DNA from: an uncultured Bacteroidales bacterium
Lineage (GTDB): Bacteria > Bacteroidota > Bacteroidia > Bacteroidales > Paludibacteraceae
DNA: 64,000 bases
Assembly: GCA_900317745.1 (NCBI GenBank)
Contig: ONHW01000001.1
Span: 124,001-188,000, forward strand
Reading direction: 5' to 3'
The notes under the pieces are model-generated. The model did not search any database. It saw only the letters and a list, made by a program, of their open reading frames with translations, and had not been told where the DNA came from. The position numbers and the translations under genes were made by a program. Positions 18,953 to 28,800 of this stretch are shown piece by piece (the stretch's first letter is position 1; each line of letters begins with the position of its first letter).

Positions 18953-20233
18953 TTATTGTATAGTTGCTTGTATATCGTGTGCGAAGTGCACCTCCACGCC
19001 TTTGTATATTGGCAGTCCCGTATTGGGCTTTATCTCCAGCTCCTTGCCGTTGGGATACACGGCGCGCCACGTATCCCGCGTGCGGTTCATCAAGCCCCAT
19101 ACATTGGGATTGTTCTTGTTAACGACCACCTCCCCCGTCGCGGTGAACAGGTCGCCGGTAGCGGAGGTCTGGTTGGCATAGATCTTCATCTTCGGGTACA
19201 AGGCTACGCGCTGCTTGCCTATACTGAGTACCAGCGGCTTCTCCACCGACTTCTGGCAGTTGAAGCAGATGGTGAACGTCTTGTCGATATCCACAAACAT
19301 CTCGTTGCCGCAACTGTGCGTGATGGTCTGGCTGCGCAGTTGGGTTAGGATTCGTACCCAATCATTGTCGGATTTGCGTAGGTTCGGCTCTTTCAGCACA
19401 TCCTCATCAAAAGCCTCGATGAACGCCTGCCGTACGAACTCAGGGAACAACGGCCAACGGTTGATCACGTTCGTATGTATGCCCCGCACCGGGCGGTTCT
19501 GTTGCTTGCCGGGGTCAAAGATGAAGATAGGGTTCTCGCCATACACATGCCGCTCTATCGCATCGTTGAGGCAGGGTATGTCCGCTACGCGTTTGCCGTC
19601 GAACGGATGGTTGTTGAATAGCAGCATGAACAGCACCACGCTCAGCGAGAAGTAGTCCGAGAGGTTGTTCGGATTCGTATTGCCAATAACTACCTCGGGA
19701 GCCATGTATCGGCACTTGCCCTTGATGCCCAGGTTCGTACCCGGCGGACAGACATTATCGTTGTCGCAGATGAGCACATCGCCCGTCTGTGGGTGGAAGA
19801 AGAAGTTGCCGTCGTTCAGATCTTGATACGACAAGCCTTTCCTGTGCAACTCGCGGAAGGCGTATGTGATCTGTATTGCCGCATTGATCATCGCGCTCCA
19901 TGAGGCGAAGCGCGCTTTGGCTACCAGGAACTTGCTGAACTCCACATACTCCTTCGGCCGTATGTCCATCACATAGCCGAATATCCGCGAGGATTGGATA
20001 GTCCACAGTGGCCACAGGAAGTGCTTGGTGGGTGCACCCTTCCGGACATTGTCTTCAAGGTTCTGTATGAACTTCCTGTTCGGCATCTTGGTATATACCT
20101 TCATCGCATAGTCGCGCCCGTTGACTGTGACGCGATACACCGTGCCCTGGCCGCCTTGGCCAAGTGCCTCTTTGATAGTTGCCACGCTCCCGTTGGAGAG
20201 ACGAATACTGGTGTTGTCTTGGAAAATTTTCAT
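18953..20233 (-). CDS. Protein kinase with C-terminal zinc ribbon (TerY-P triad kinase)
   Basis: The N-terminal 270 residues are a eukaryote-like Ser/Thr kinase: Gly loop GQGGQGTVYRV, ATP-binding Lys in YAMKVY, catalytic loop YQDLNDGN (HRD changed to YQD but the Asp and Asn kept), DFG replaced by DND, and an APE-like MAPEVV. Catalysis looks possible. From about 320 there is a zinc ribbon (HSCGNEM...CFNC) and a beta-rich end. This architecture matches kinases of the TerY-P triad. First gene of a five-gene run (kinase, vWA, PP2C, two membrane-associated proteins), with a promoter at 20255-20286. Confidence 0.9.
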   Translation of the reverse strand: MKIFQDNTSIRLSNGSVATIKEALGQGGQGTVYRVTVNGRDYAMKVYTKMPNRKFIQNLEDNVRKGAPTKHFLWPLWTIQSSRIFGYVMDIRPKEYVEFSKFLVAKARFASWSAMINAAIQITYAFRELHRKGLSYQDLNDGNFFFHPQTGDVLICDNDNVCPPGTNLGIKGKCRYMAPEVVIGNTNPNNLSDYFSLSVVLFMLLFNNHPFDGKRVADIPCLNDAIERHVYGENPIFIFDPGKQQNRPVRGIHTNVINRWPLFPEFVRQAFIEAFDEDVLKEPNLRKSDNDWVRILTQLRSQTITHSCGNEMFVDIDKTFTICFNCQKSVEKPLVLSIGKQRVALYPKMKIYANQTSATGDLFTATGEVVVNKNNPNVWGLMNRTRDTWRAVYPNGKELEIKPNTGLPIYKGVEVHFAHDIQATIQ

Positions 20234-20254
20234 CGTTTACGTTCGGTTTTGGTG

Positions 20255-20286
20255 CAAAGGTAGGGCAATTATCGCTAAAATACAAG
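20255..20286 (-). promoter_or_regulatory. Promoter of the kinase-vWA-PP2C operon
   Basis: Minus strand TACCTTTG (20255-20262) lies 20 bases from CTTG (20283-20286), one mismatch from the -33 consensus. The kinase gene starts 21 bases downstream of the -7 element. Confidence 0.65.
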
Positions 20287-20335
20287 CGGTAATCACGCAC
20301 CGTAAGGTTTATCTAACTAACTTAGGGATTCTACT

Positions 20336-20371
20336 TTACGATCGCTCCCTCGAAGGAATGTGTCTTTTCAT
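20336..20371 (-). other. Possible leftover 5' end of a duplicated small gene (11 codons)
   Basis: An ATG at 20371 gives MKRHIPSRERS and then TAA. The first six residues nearly copy the start of the acidic protein at 21431 (MRRHIP), and the leader also resembles it (CACTATG after an ATTAAG-like stretch). It may be a truncated duplicate or a chance leader peptide. It lies between the TPR gene stop and the kinase promoter. Confidence 0.3.
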
Positions 20372-20398
20372 AGTGGTAGGTTTTAATACTTAATGGTT

Positions 20399-21160
20399 TC
20401 ATTTTCCGAACTTCTGTTCTATCTTATCCTGAGTCTCGCGTAGCATGCGGCGCTCGTCGCGCTGGCGGTAGATCTCTGCGCACTTGTCGAACTGCTCGCG
20501 TGCCTCCACTTTGCGGCCTACGCTGTACAGAATCTCGGCATAGGTGTCCAAGATGTTCGGATCGTCCTGCGCACCTTCCAACTGCATACATTTCTCTATG
20601 TACGGCAGCGCCTTCTCATATTCGCCGAGTTCCCACAGACCGTATGCCCACTCATTATAATCCCGTGCATCTTGGAGTTTGCTCTCAGTCCCATCGTAAT
20701 AGTATTGAGCCAGATCGTAATCGCCTAACTCCGTGCAGATCTTCCAGATGTACAATCCGCCTGCTATCACATTAAAATCAAAGACCGCATACGCATCTTG
20801 TATCATATCCACGGCATCTTCAAGCCGCTTTCTGTCGTCCTCATAGCCGCTTACGCGGTTTTCGTACAACATACGCCCTATGTAGAACGAGAAACCGCTA
20901 TACACATCGCATGCAGCTTGGTAAGCTTCCCAAGCCTTTCGGTCGGTTTCCGGAGTGCGCTCCATGTCATAATATACATGTCCGAGCAGAAGATTGGCAT
21001 CTTTGCGTCCGTTCTCCACGGCAGAACGTAGCCATTCGATTGCTTTCTGTGTATCCGGCTCAACGCCTAATCCCCAATAGTATATCCGCGCTATGCGAAT
21101 CATCGCACGCGTTGACCCCTCTTGTACTTGCTTGTATAGTTCTTGAAGTTCGTTTTTCAT
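20399..21160 (-). CDS. Sel1/TPR repeat protein
   Basis: The 253-residue protein is alpha-helical repeat throughout. The first part has Sel1-like units (ARIYYWGLGVEPDTQKAIEW, about 23-45), and the C-terminal part has TPR units (EWAYGLWELGEYEKALPYIE, about 163-182, and a following one). No catalytic motif and no signal peptide, so it is probably a cytoplasmic scaffold. It follows the 87-residue acidic protein by 7 bases and shares its promoter. That promoter has the operator also found before DUF2130 and hsdM. Confidence 0.75.
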   Translation of the reverse strand: MKNELQELYKQVQEGSTRAMIRIARIYYWGLGVEPDTQKAIEWLRSAVENGRKDANLLLGHVYYDMERTPETDRKAWEAYQAACDVYSGFSFYIGRMLYENRVSGYEDDRKRLEDAVDMIQDAYAVFDFNVIAGGLYIWKICTELGDYDLAQYYYDGTESKLQDARDYNEWAYGLWELGEYEKALPYIEKCMQLEGAQDDPNILDTYAEILYSVGRKVEAREQFDKCAEIYRQRDERRMLRETQDKIEQKFGK

Positions 21161-21167
21161 AGTTGTA

Positions 21168-21431
21168 TCATTTAATTATTGCACCTTCCATCAGCAGACA
21201 CTCCTTCGGAACTGCCCGTAGCACTTTCTGGTAGTCAGGGTCAGGCAGGTCGTCATCGAAGTCGAAGTCCCCGTCGTTGTAATTCTCACAGATATACAGC
21301 AGCGACTCCCATATCTCCTGCTTCTTCTCTTCCGGCATCATGTCTGCCGCGTTGACGATGAAGTGGTCGGATATCTCCGCCACGCACTCAAGCATCTCTT
21401 CGATGTTTCCTAATGGGATATGTCTTCTCAT
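21168..21431 (-). CDS. Small acidic hypothetical protein
   Basis: I do not recognise this 87-residue protein. It is strongly acidic in the middle (CENYNDGDFDFDDDLPDP), probably helical at the start (NIEEMLECVAEISDHF), and has no membrane segment. It is the first gene after the operator promoter at 21472 and precedes the TPR protein by 7 bases. The pair could be a scaffold and its small partner (inference). Confidence 0.6.
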   Translation of the reverse strand: MRRHIPLGNIEEMLECVAEISDHFIVNAADMMPEEKKQEIWESLLYICENYNDGDFDFDDDLPDPDYQKVLRAVPKECLLMEGAIIK

Positions 21432-21471
21432 AGTCGTTAGATTTAATGGTGTAACTTTTTATTTTCCGATG

Positions 21472-21508
21472 CAAAGTTACTACATCGTTGTGCAACCTAT
21501 TTGCACAA
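21472..21508 (-). promoter_or_regulatory. Operator-type promoter, copy 1 (acidic protein/TPR pair)
   Basis: The -7 element TAACTTTG (21472-21479) is present but there is no TTTG at -33. In its place is a perfect inverted repeat TTGTGCAA-N5-TTGCACAA (21488-21508), starting 8 bases from the -7 element. The same arrangement recurs at 25781 and 32171. A regulator binding here would sit where RNA polymerase binds. Confidence 0.75.
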
Positions 21509-21563
21509 ACTCCCAAAAATCGTACAATTGCAGCGCTCATCGCGCTGGCAGCGTCAATACATG

Positions 21564-22115
21564 CTATTCATTGGCTTTGTTATTTGACTCAATATCGCCA
21601 AATAATTTTGCCATATCTTCTTCTATTTCTATTTGTATTCGTTCGCGTTCTTCCGGGTCTTCAATATGATCCAAGTAATCAACTAACGATAGCCCTTTTC
21701 GTGGCTTATCGCCATATAGACATCGATGTGTATATTTATCATAGATAGCTACGATTCTATCCAGTAGCTCGGTTTTTGTCGGACGTTCTGTTGGATATAA
21801 AGCGCCAAGGTACTCTATACAGATTCTATCTGTTACAAAATGTGCCCCTCTTCTTTCTTCCGGACGGGAGGACGTTTGGTTGATATGATCTATAATCAAT
21901 TTCTTGTCCCGTAATAACTCTTTTATTGCGGTGACATCGCAATCGTCCAGTTTCTGGGCTGCCCAATACTTGTCATTTGCTTCTCCCCTTCCAGAATCCG
22001 GGATAAAACGATGAGATAAAACATCGGTCGAATCATCGTATTCAACTTCCAATGTCGGTGTGGACATAAATGAATCGAATGTCCCTTTATACCAAAGTTT
22101 AACTTGATTATTCAT
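21564..22115 (-). CDS. Hypothetical protein coupled to the gluzincin-like gene
   Basis: No family recognised in these 183 residues. It is soluble, with charged helices near the end (DPEERERIQIEIEEDMAKLF) and a Trp/Tyr-bearing start (MNNQVKLWYKGTFDSFM). Its ATG overlaps the stop of the upstream 704-residue protein (ATGA, 22112-22115), so the two are almost certainly translated together and may act as a pair. No separate promoter is visible. Confidence 0.6.
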   Translation of the reverse strand: MNNQVKLWYKGTFDSFMSTPTLEVEYDDSTDVLSHRFIPDSGRGEANDKYWAAQKLDDCDVTAIKELLRDKKLIIDHINQTSSRPEERRGAHFVTDRICIEYLGALYPTERPTKTELLDRIVAIYDKYTHRCLYGDKPRKGLSLVDYLDHIEDPEERERIQIEIEEDMAKLFGDIESNNKANE

Positions 22116-24226
22116 AGATTTGCGATTTTATATTCAACAAATGCAATCTCAGCATCCGTCAGCCCAAATAGCCGATAGAATGCGTCGTCATCCCACGGCT
22201 GCGACAAGACGGCTGCGCCATTGCTTCTGACATAATCATTAATGACTCCTACGATGTTCGGCAAATAGCCCAAAGCAATCTTCGTTATGGTGGGAACAGA
22301 ATACTTAGTTACCCCTGAATACGTCATCGCAATAAACGTTGCCAACTCTGACTCAAAGAATGCATCCAAAATTGCCTCCGGCACATGGAATAACATATCT
22401 GGATTACTTGGCGGATACGGATTAACAGGATTAATAATCGATATGGTGTTCGCATTTTTCTTTGTCGCAATCCCGGTCTTTTTCACCATCCGGTACTTGC
22501 CAGTAACTCGCTTCAGAAATCGGCTTAATTGAATGGTATATGTTCCGACACCTTGTGCATTATTGAGCATTAAATAACCCATAGACCTGCCACTGCACTT
22601 TTCTATGATTTTTAAAGACATCTCGTCTCGTATGATGATATTAAAAAATCGTTGATGCGAAAAACTTGAACCATTAGATAATTGTATCCCTATATCGTGA
22701 GACCAAGCACGCGATCGCGTGAGGTCGATGATACAAGCACCTTTCGACAATCTGGGATATTGCGGGAGAATCATTTGTGAATCCTCATAATCATATATTC
22801 TTTCTACTTTTTTTCTTAGCCTATTATAAAAGTTCTGCTTGGTATAATCACGCGCATTCCAGTAATAATACCAATCTGCAGGAACGCAGAATTCTCCGCA
22901 CCTAGTAGTTACGTATAAACTATTTCGAACAGCATTCTGCCAAACCGCTATTTGCTTACCACGAATAGTCTCGTAGAACGGTGGGATTCCCATAACAACG
23001 TAGAATTGTTGACGTGGAGAAGTTTGCCCTAACAGATTCTGATAATATGTGCTGTCCGGCATTTTGAATGTTCGATAATCTTTTGCCCATACATGAATAT
23101 CTGACGAATCTTTCCTGCGGAAAATCTGCTTCTCACGGATATGTTGCCGACGAGCATTTTCGTCAGGAATTTCCTCAGATAATCCCTCCATCAACATTTC
23201 CTCTACTGCGTTTACAAAATCATCTGACAGATAGAACGGATCACAAAATGTGATTCTTGTGCTTCTGTAGAGAGAGGGGGGCAAGCTATTCAACGCATCA
23301 TTAATAGCATCCTGATTGCATTTAGTTGGATTACCAGCCTTCGAACGAGATATCTTACCCGACGATTGTCCGTTGTGTAAGATCTTCCATAACAACTCAG
23401 CATACTCCTCCTCGTGTGGCCATGGGTATGCATTGAGACGGAAAGGAAGACTATATGTCCTTATCAGCTGGCTATTCATCAGCGGCTTGCCGGCAACCAC
23501 CAACATCTGCGGCTGTATCTGCCCTTGCCTAAATATATATTCCCCGAATCCATAATCAGGAAGGTAAATTTTCTTCCATTCTACGCTACTGATGGCACTC
23601 TTATGAAACCCTTGGTGTTGCGAATTCTTATGCTCAAACGCTTTCGCCCACTGCAACATTCCCAACTCAGCCATCGGCTCTTCTATGAATGTGTTGACAT
23701 CACCTACTGACGGCTGTGTATGATAGGCTGCATGATGCATCTCATGTGCATAAGTTTGCGCCAACAGCCAAACGGCTGAAGTGTAGAACTTAACATCATT
23801 GCGGATGGTATATAAATACAGGTACACACGCTTGCCCTTCTCGTCATCTATAAATTCGCCAAGAGTTTTAGGAATCTTTGCATCATGTTCTCCGGCGCGT
23901 GCAGACAACACTTGTCTGTAGTAATGGAGATTTTTGTCAAGATTCTTTTGCTCCTCCGCTGTAAGCGTGCCGTCCTGCATTTTTCTCAACAACTCATCCT
24001 GCTCTCTTTTTGCCTGCTCTTGCAGCTCCTTCAGTTCAGCCTCAGTCACAACCACCTTACGCTGACGAGACTCTTCCTTCCTCGTCAATATATACACCGG
24101 AACCTGCTGATGAATATCACCCAGCGACTTCGCGTACGATATCTCGTACGGACATGCATCAGCCGCCTGCAATATCTCTAATTCCTGCTGAGTTAATAAA
24201 TTCTGCGGATCTATAAATGGTGCCAT
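22112..24226 (-). CDS. Putative zinc metallopeptidase (gluzincin-like) of unknown family
   Basis: The 704-residue protein contains AHEMHHAAYH near residue 164, an HExxH zinc site, followed about 20 residues later by EEPMAELG, where a Glu could be the third ligand, as in gluzincins. A charged helical segment (about 50-115) precedes it. The C-terminal 400 residues match nothing I know; the last stretch (AFYRLFGLTDAEIAFVEYK) resembles the tail of Eco57I-type enzymes, but no methylase motif (NPPY) is present. There is no signal peptide, so it probably acts in the cytoplasm. Its stop overlaps the next gene's start. It lies in the restriction/stress island, 139 bases after DUF2130. Confidence 0.6.
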   Translation of the reverse strand: MAPFIDPQNLLTQQELEILQAADACPYEISYAKSLGDIHQQVPVYILTRKEESRQRKVVVTEAELKELQEQAKREQDELLRKMQDGTLTAEEQKNLDKNLHYYRQVLSARAGEHDAKIPKTLGEFIDDEKGKRVYLYLYTIRNDVKFYTSAVWLLAQTYAHEMHHAAYHTQPSVGDVNTFIEEPMAELGMLQWAKAFEHKNSQHQGFHKSAISSVEWKKIYLPDYGFGEYIFRQGQIQPQMLVVAGKPLMNSQLIRTYSLPFRLNAYPWPHEEEYAELLWKILHNGQSSGKISRSKAGNPTKCNQDAINDALNSLPPSLYRSTRITFCDPFYLSDDFVNAVEEMLMEGLSEEIPDENARRQHIREKQIFRRKDSSDIHVWAKDYRTFKMPDSTYYQNLLGQTSPRQQFYVVMGIPPFYETIRGKQIAVWQNAVRNSLYVTTRCGEFCVPADWYYYWNARDYTKQNFYNRLRKKVERIYDYEDSQMILPQYPRLSKGACIIDLTRSRAWSHDIGIQLSNGSSFSHQRFFNIIIRDEMSLKIIEKCSGRSMGYLMLNNAQGVGTYTIQLSRFLKRVTGKYRMVKKTGIATKKNANTISIINPVNPYPPSNPDMLFHVPEAILDAFFESELATFIAMTYSGVTKYSVPTITKIALGYLPNIVGVINDYVRSNGAAVLSQPWDDDAFYRLFGLTDAEIAFVEYKIANL

Positions 24227-24356
24227 ATCGGTATTGATTTATCGGTTAATAGCTTCTCGGACTTTGCCGGTCATACAACGGCTCACAAAAATCATGCCAT
24301 CCCATGCAATCTTTTGGGTTTATTTTCTTAAATCCCCATTGTTGAAGGCTTTCACC

Positions 24357-24381
24357 CACCGGGAACTATTCGTCCCCGGTG
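24357..24381 (-). terminator. Stem-loop at the end of the DUF2130 gene
   Basis: CACCGGG (24357-24363) pairs with CCCGGTG (24375-24381) around an 11-base loop that contains the stop codon. No U-run follows on the minus strand, so this is more likely an attenuator or an mRNA-stabilising stem than a strong terminator. Confidence 0.35.
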
Positions 24382-25739
24382 ACTATCCTTGTCTCCTCAA
24401 ACTTCTCCTTCATCGTCGGATTGCCGCGCGTGAGTTTCTTGATCGTCAGCGCTTCGGCTTTGTCGTTCGCCAGACGCAGGTTGTTCTCCGAGCCGACCAG
24501 GGCTTCGCGAATCTTCTGCAGGTGGGTTATCGACTTGTCGATCTCCTCGATGGCGGTCTTGAACTTATCCGATGCCAGGCGGTAGTTTCTGCCGAACTTG
24601 TCCTTGAAGTCCTCCAGCTCGTTCTCGAAGTTCGTCACGTCTATCGACTGCGACTTGGCTACTGCCAGTTGGTGCTGCAGCTCGATGGTCTTCTTGTTCG
24701 CCTGCACCAGCGTGGTGATGAGCGGGATGAAGAACTGCGGACGGATTACGTACATCTTCTCGTACTTGTACGACACATCCACTATGCCTCCGTTGTACAG
24801 CTCGCTTTCCGGCTCCAGCATCGATACCAGCACCGCGTACTCGCAGCCTTTCTCGCGGCGATCCTTGTCCAGCTTGGCAAAGAAGTCCTCGTTCTTGTGC
24901 TTCGAGGCGGTTTCGTCCATCTCGTTCTTCATCTCGAACATGATCGATACGTACTCCTGCCCGTCCACCGAGTCACGGAAGATGAAGTCGCCTTTCGAGC
25001 CGCCGCTGGCGTCGTTGTCCTTCTCGAAGTAGGCGCTGGGCATCAGCGGACGCAGATTCTGGTTGAACAGCGTGGAGCAGTGTATCTCCAGCGTCTCGCC
25101 CACCATCTTCGTGGACATACGCGTCTTCAGATCCTTGTAGTACGCCACCTGCTCTTCCGACAGCTTGAGTTTCTGCTCGTACTGCTCTTTTATATTTTGT
25201 TCGCGCATGAGCGCCTGCGATGCAGCCAGCTGCTGGTCATTGCGCAGCTTCATCAGCTCGGTCTCTTTTTCCCGCAGCGATGCCTCGGCTTTCTGCTGCT
25301 CCTCGAGCACAGCTACCCGTTGCGCCGCTTCCAGATCACGGATCTTCTGCAATGCCTCGCTGAGCTGCTTTTGCAGTTTCTGCTCGGCGGCACTGAGCTT
25401 CTGCTGCATGGCAGTCTCTTTCTCGCTCACCGCCTGCTTGAGCTCGGCAGCTTTGATCTGCTCCACGGAGCTCAGGCGCTCCTTGAGCGTCTGTATCTCG
25501 GCTTCGCGTTCCTGCAGCTTCTTCTCCTGAACATTCAGCGCCTGCTGATGCGCATTCTCAGCCTTCAGACTGGCAGCTTCCTGCTCCTGCAGCCACAGCG
25601 AACGCAACTCGCTCACCCGCGAGTCGACCTCAGCCTTGAATTCATCGTTCTTCACTTGACTAAGCAGTTGTGCATAGTCGGCATCATCAATCGAAAACGG
25701 TTTCCCGCAATTGGGGCAAATCAAATTTTTCATAATCAA
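24366..25739 (-). CDS. DUF2130 domain protein with zinc finger, coiled coil and nuclease-like core
   Basis: The 457-residue protein has an N-terminal CPNCGKPF zinc motif, a long Gln/Glu/Lys-rich coiled coil (about 60-220), then the DUF2130 domain. In that domain GDFIFRDS...[12 protein letters not shown] resembles the D...ExK pattern of restriction-endonuclease-like folds. Function is not established for this family; a DNA-related role is inferred from the motif and from the type I restriction genes beside it. Met3 (25733) is an equally good start. Its promoter shares the inverted repeat with hsdM. Confidence 0.85.
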   Translation of the reverse strand: MIMKNLICPNCGKPFSIDDADYAQLLSQVKNDEFKAEVDSRVSELRSLWLQEQEAASLKAENAHQQALNVQEKKLQEREAEIQTLKERLSSVEQIKAAELKQAVSEKETAMQQKLSAAEQKLQKQLSEALQKIRDLEAAQRVAVLEEQQKAEASLREKETELMKLRNDQQLAASQALMREQNIKEQYEQKLKLSEEQVAYYKDLKTRMSTKMVGETLEIHCSTLFNQNLRPLMPSAYFEKDNDASGGSKGDFIFRDSVDGQEYVSIMFEMKNEMDETASKHKNEDFFAKLDKDRREKGCEYAVLVSMLEPESELYNGGIVDVSYKYEKMYVIRPQFFIPLITTLVQANKKTIELQHQLAVAKSQSIDVTNFENELEDFKDKFGRNYRLASDKFKTAIEEIDKSITHLQKIREALVGSENNLRLANDKAEALTIKKLTRGNPTMKEKFEETRIVTGDE

Positions 25740-25780
25740 AAGTATTAAATGGTTTAACAGTTGTTTTTCAAATTCCGCTG

Positions 25781-25817
25781 CAAAATTACACTATCGTTGT
25801 GCAAGCTATTTGCACAG
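25781..25817 (-). promoter_or_regulatory. Operator-type promoter, copy 2 (DUF2130)
   Basis: The -7 element TAATTTTG (25781-25788) is followed 8 bases upstream by TTGTGCAA-N5-TTGCACAG (25797-25817). The half-sites sit at the same offset as in copies 1 and 3, and there is no -33 TTTG. Confidence 0.72.
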
Positions 25818-25869
25818 CAAGCAAAAATCTGCATATTCGGTATCATTTATGCGCCCCAATGGCATCTTT

Positions 25870-28800
25870 TTATGCTGTAATCACCTTATGCAGGCGGTCG
25901 ATGTATTGCGGAACGGCTTGCGCCTTGTTGCCGAACAGGTCAAGGCAGTCGTACAACCGGAACGGATCGGTCTGCATTGTCCGGCGCTCGATGTCGCCGT
26001 TCTCGCACACGTAACGGATGATGTTCCTCAGGTACTCCTCCTGCATCGAGGTGAGGTGCTGCCCTTGAATCAGTTCGACGAACTTATCCAGCGCGATGTT
26101 CATATCCACGCCGATGATCGTGCGCAGGAACGCGGCTATATTGCCGCCATAGAGTTTGTAGCGATCCTGATGCAGATAGGTGCGCTCGTAGTCCTCTTTC
26201 GTGCCCAGTTCCAGCCAAAAGATGCGCTCCAGCTCGCGGATGTCGAGTTGCGTCAACTGCTCCACGGTCTGAATCTTTTGCAGTACAGGGTTGTCGGTGT
26301 TCTCCGCCAGATAATCCATCACCCGCTGCTTGTAAGACATTTGCGTGATGATCAGTTCGGTCTCGCCCTCATCGGTCACCACATCGCTTATATCCACGGT
26401 GAACGACTTGTTGCCGTCGCCCATCAGGTATTGCACAATCTCGCGCAGCTCCTTGCGTACATGCTCCAGCCGTTCGAGGTTCACGTTTTCCCAGAACACC
26501 GGCGTCTGCACCATGCGTATCGTATCCATCTTAGCCATCACCTGCGGGATAGAGGCTTTGCCTTCCAGCGCCTTACCAATCTGGATGATCTTGTTCTCGG
26601 CTTTCGTGCCCTTGACCTCGGGATTGATGAGCGAGAGTTGTTTTTGCAGCACAATGAAGTCAAACCGCCGTGCCGAGAGGTCGCTCTGCGCATTGATGAG
26701 CAGCGGTGCCAGATTGGACTTGATCATCACTGCATCCACCTCGCTCACGTATTGCCAGTTGTCGCGCACCTTGTACTTCTCAACCAGTGCCCATTGCTTG
26801 CGCACCGCTATACGTGCCGTTTCCAGCTCGCCAATCTGCGCACAGAGGATATCCTTCAGTTCGTCATGGAAACTCTTAGCAAACTCATCGGTCTGGTAAT
26901 CGACATGTTGCAGGATGACGGCTATCTCCAGCCGTGCGTTGAACAGCCGCTCCGCCAATCCAATCGTGCGCGTACCTTCCGCACCGTTGGGGTTCTGACC
27001 AAAGAACTCCAGGTTACCGCACCAGTCGAAGATATAGAACTCTTGCTTGTCCTTACCTGCGCCGAAGATGTCCGGGCAAAGCCGCGTGCCGCGACCAACC
27101 ATTTGCCAGAACTTGATCTTCGACTTCACCTGCTTGAAGAACACCAGATTCAGCACCTCCGGCACATCCACACCCGTATCGAGCATATCCACCGACACAG
27201 CTATCTGTATCTTCCGCTTGGCGGTCTCGCGCGGTTCGCTGAAGTTATCCAGCAGGTTCTGCGCGTAAGGCGCGTAGTTGTCTATCACTGTGCAGAAGTC
27301 CGCCCCGAACTGCGGATACAGCACACGGAACCGCTGCACAATCAACTCGGCATGTTCGTGACGGTGGGCGAAGATGATCGTCTTGCCGATGCAGTCGCCG
27401 TCGTCCACTTTCAGCCCGTGCTCCATCAGGTCGGTCAGCACCTTGTCCACCGTATCTATATTGTAGATGTACTCAAACAACTCACGGCTCTCGATGTCGC
27501 GCGTATAGACGCTGTTCGGGTCAAGCAGTTTCTTTGCTTTCTCGTACCGCCACACATCCTCCAGTTGCTCTTTCTCCTCGGGCGACAGATCATCGTAGCG
27601 GATACCGTTGCTCAGCAGGTTCGTCTCGCGCGTAAAGCCGCGGAAGTTCACCAGAAAATGGTCATCCACCGCCTCTTGCAGTTCGTAGGCGTAGGTCGGT
27701 TCGCCATGCTCCAGCCCGAACAGGTCGTAGGTTGAGCGATCCACCTCATCGCGCGGCGTAGCCGTCAAGCCTATCAACAGGCTGTCGAAGTAGTCGAAGA
27801 TACTTCCGTACTTACCAAACACCGACCGGTGCGCCTCGTCCACGATGATCAGGTCAAAACGCCCGATAGAGAACGGACGTTTGCTGTCGTCGATATAGTT
27901 AACCATCGTCTGGTAAGTGGAGAACATCAGTCGTGCGCTCAGGTCTTTGTCCTTGTCCTGCGTGCGGTCGTCGGAGAGCGTGCAGGATGATACCGACGGC
28001 ATGAGTTTGGCGAAGTTCCTCGCTGCCTGGTTGACCAGCGTCGTACGGTCGGCAAGGAACAGGATGTTCTTCGCCCAATTGTTACGCATCAGCAGTTCGG
28101 TCAGGGCGATACTCACGCGCGTCTTGCCCGTGCCGGTAGCCATCACGAGCAGCGCACGACGAAAGCGCTTGTTCAGGTGCTCGCACACGGCATGGATAGC
28201 GCTTATCTGATAGTGGCGTCCGGCGATGGCTGTATCCACTGCAAGATCGGTGATGTCTTGGCGAGAGCGTTTCTGTATGAGCAGTTCAAGGTCTTGCTCC
28301 GTATGGAAGTCGTACACCTCACGATCAGGATAACCCAATCCGTCAATCACCTTCGTCTGGAATCCGTTGGTGTAATATATCACCGGTCGCACGCCGTACT
28401 CCTGTTCGAGGCAGTCGGCATACAGCATCGCCTGATTACGTCCCACCTCCACGTTTTTCGTTGTGCGCTTGGCTTCGATCACCGCCAGCGGCTTGCACGA
28501 GGCATCAAACAGCACATAATCCGCATAGCCCTTGCCCTCGGCGTTCGGCATGCCCGTCACCTCAATCTCCACGCACGCTTTCGAACCCATCTTCGCGCCT
28601 TCGGTGTGCTCTATCGTCCATCCGGATTCCTCCAGCATCAGGTCGATATACAGTCGCCGTGTCTCGGCTTCGCTGATGGCATCCTCCGTAGCCAAAGTCC
28701 TGCTTGCCTCGTCGGCTATCGGCTCATCCAGTTTGCCTTCGTATTTCGCTGCCGTTTCGGCAGGGATGGCTTCGGGTTTCTCCGGTGCTTGCAAGGTAGG

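Noticed and set aside
24234-25748. 504-codon plus-strand open frame opposite DUF2130
   Set aside because: It mirrors the coiled-coil gene on the minus strand and its protein is Leu/Arg/His-rich without any motif; the minus-strand protein has clear family features and a promoter.
25711-27735. 674-codon plus-strand open frame opposite hsdR
   Set aside because: Antisense shadow of a real gene; hsdR has all helicase motifs in the other strand.
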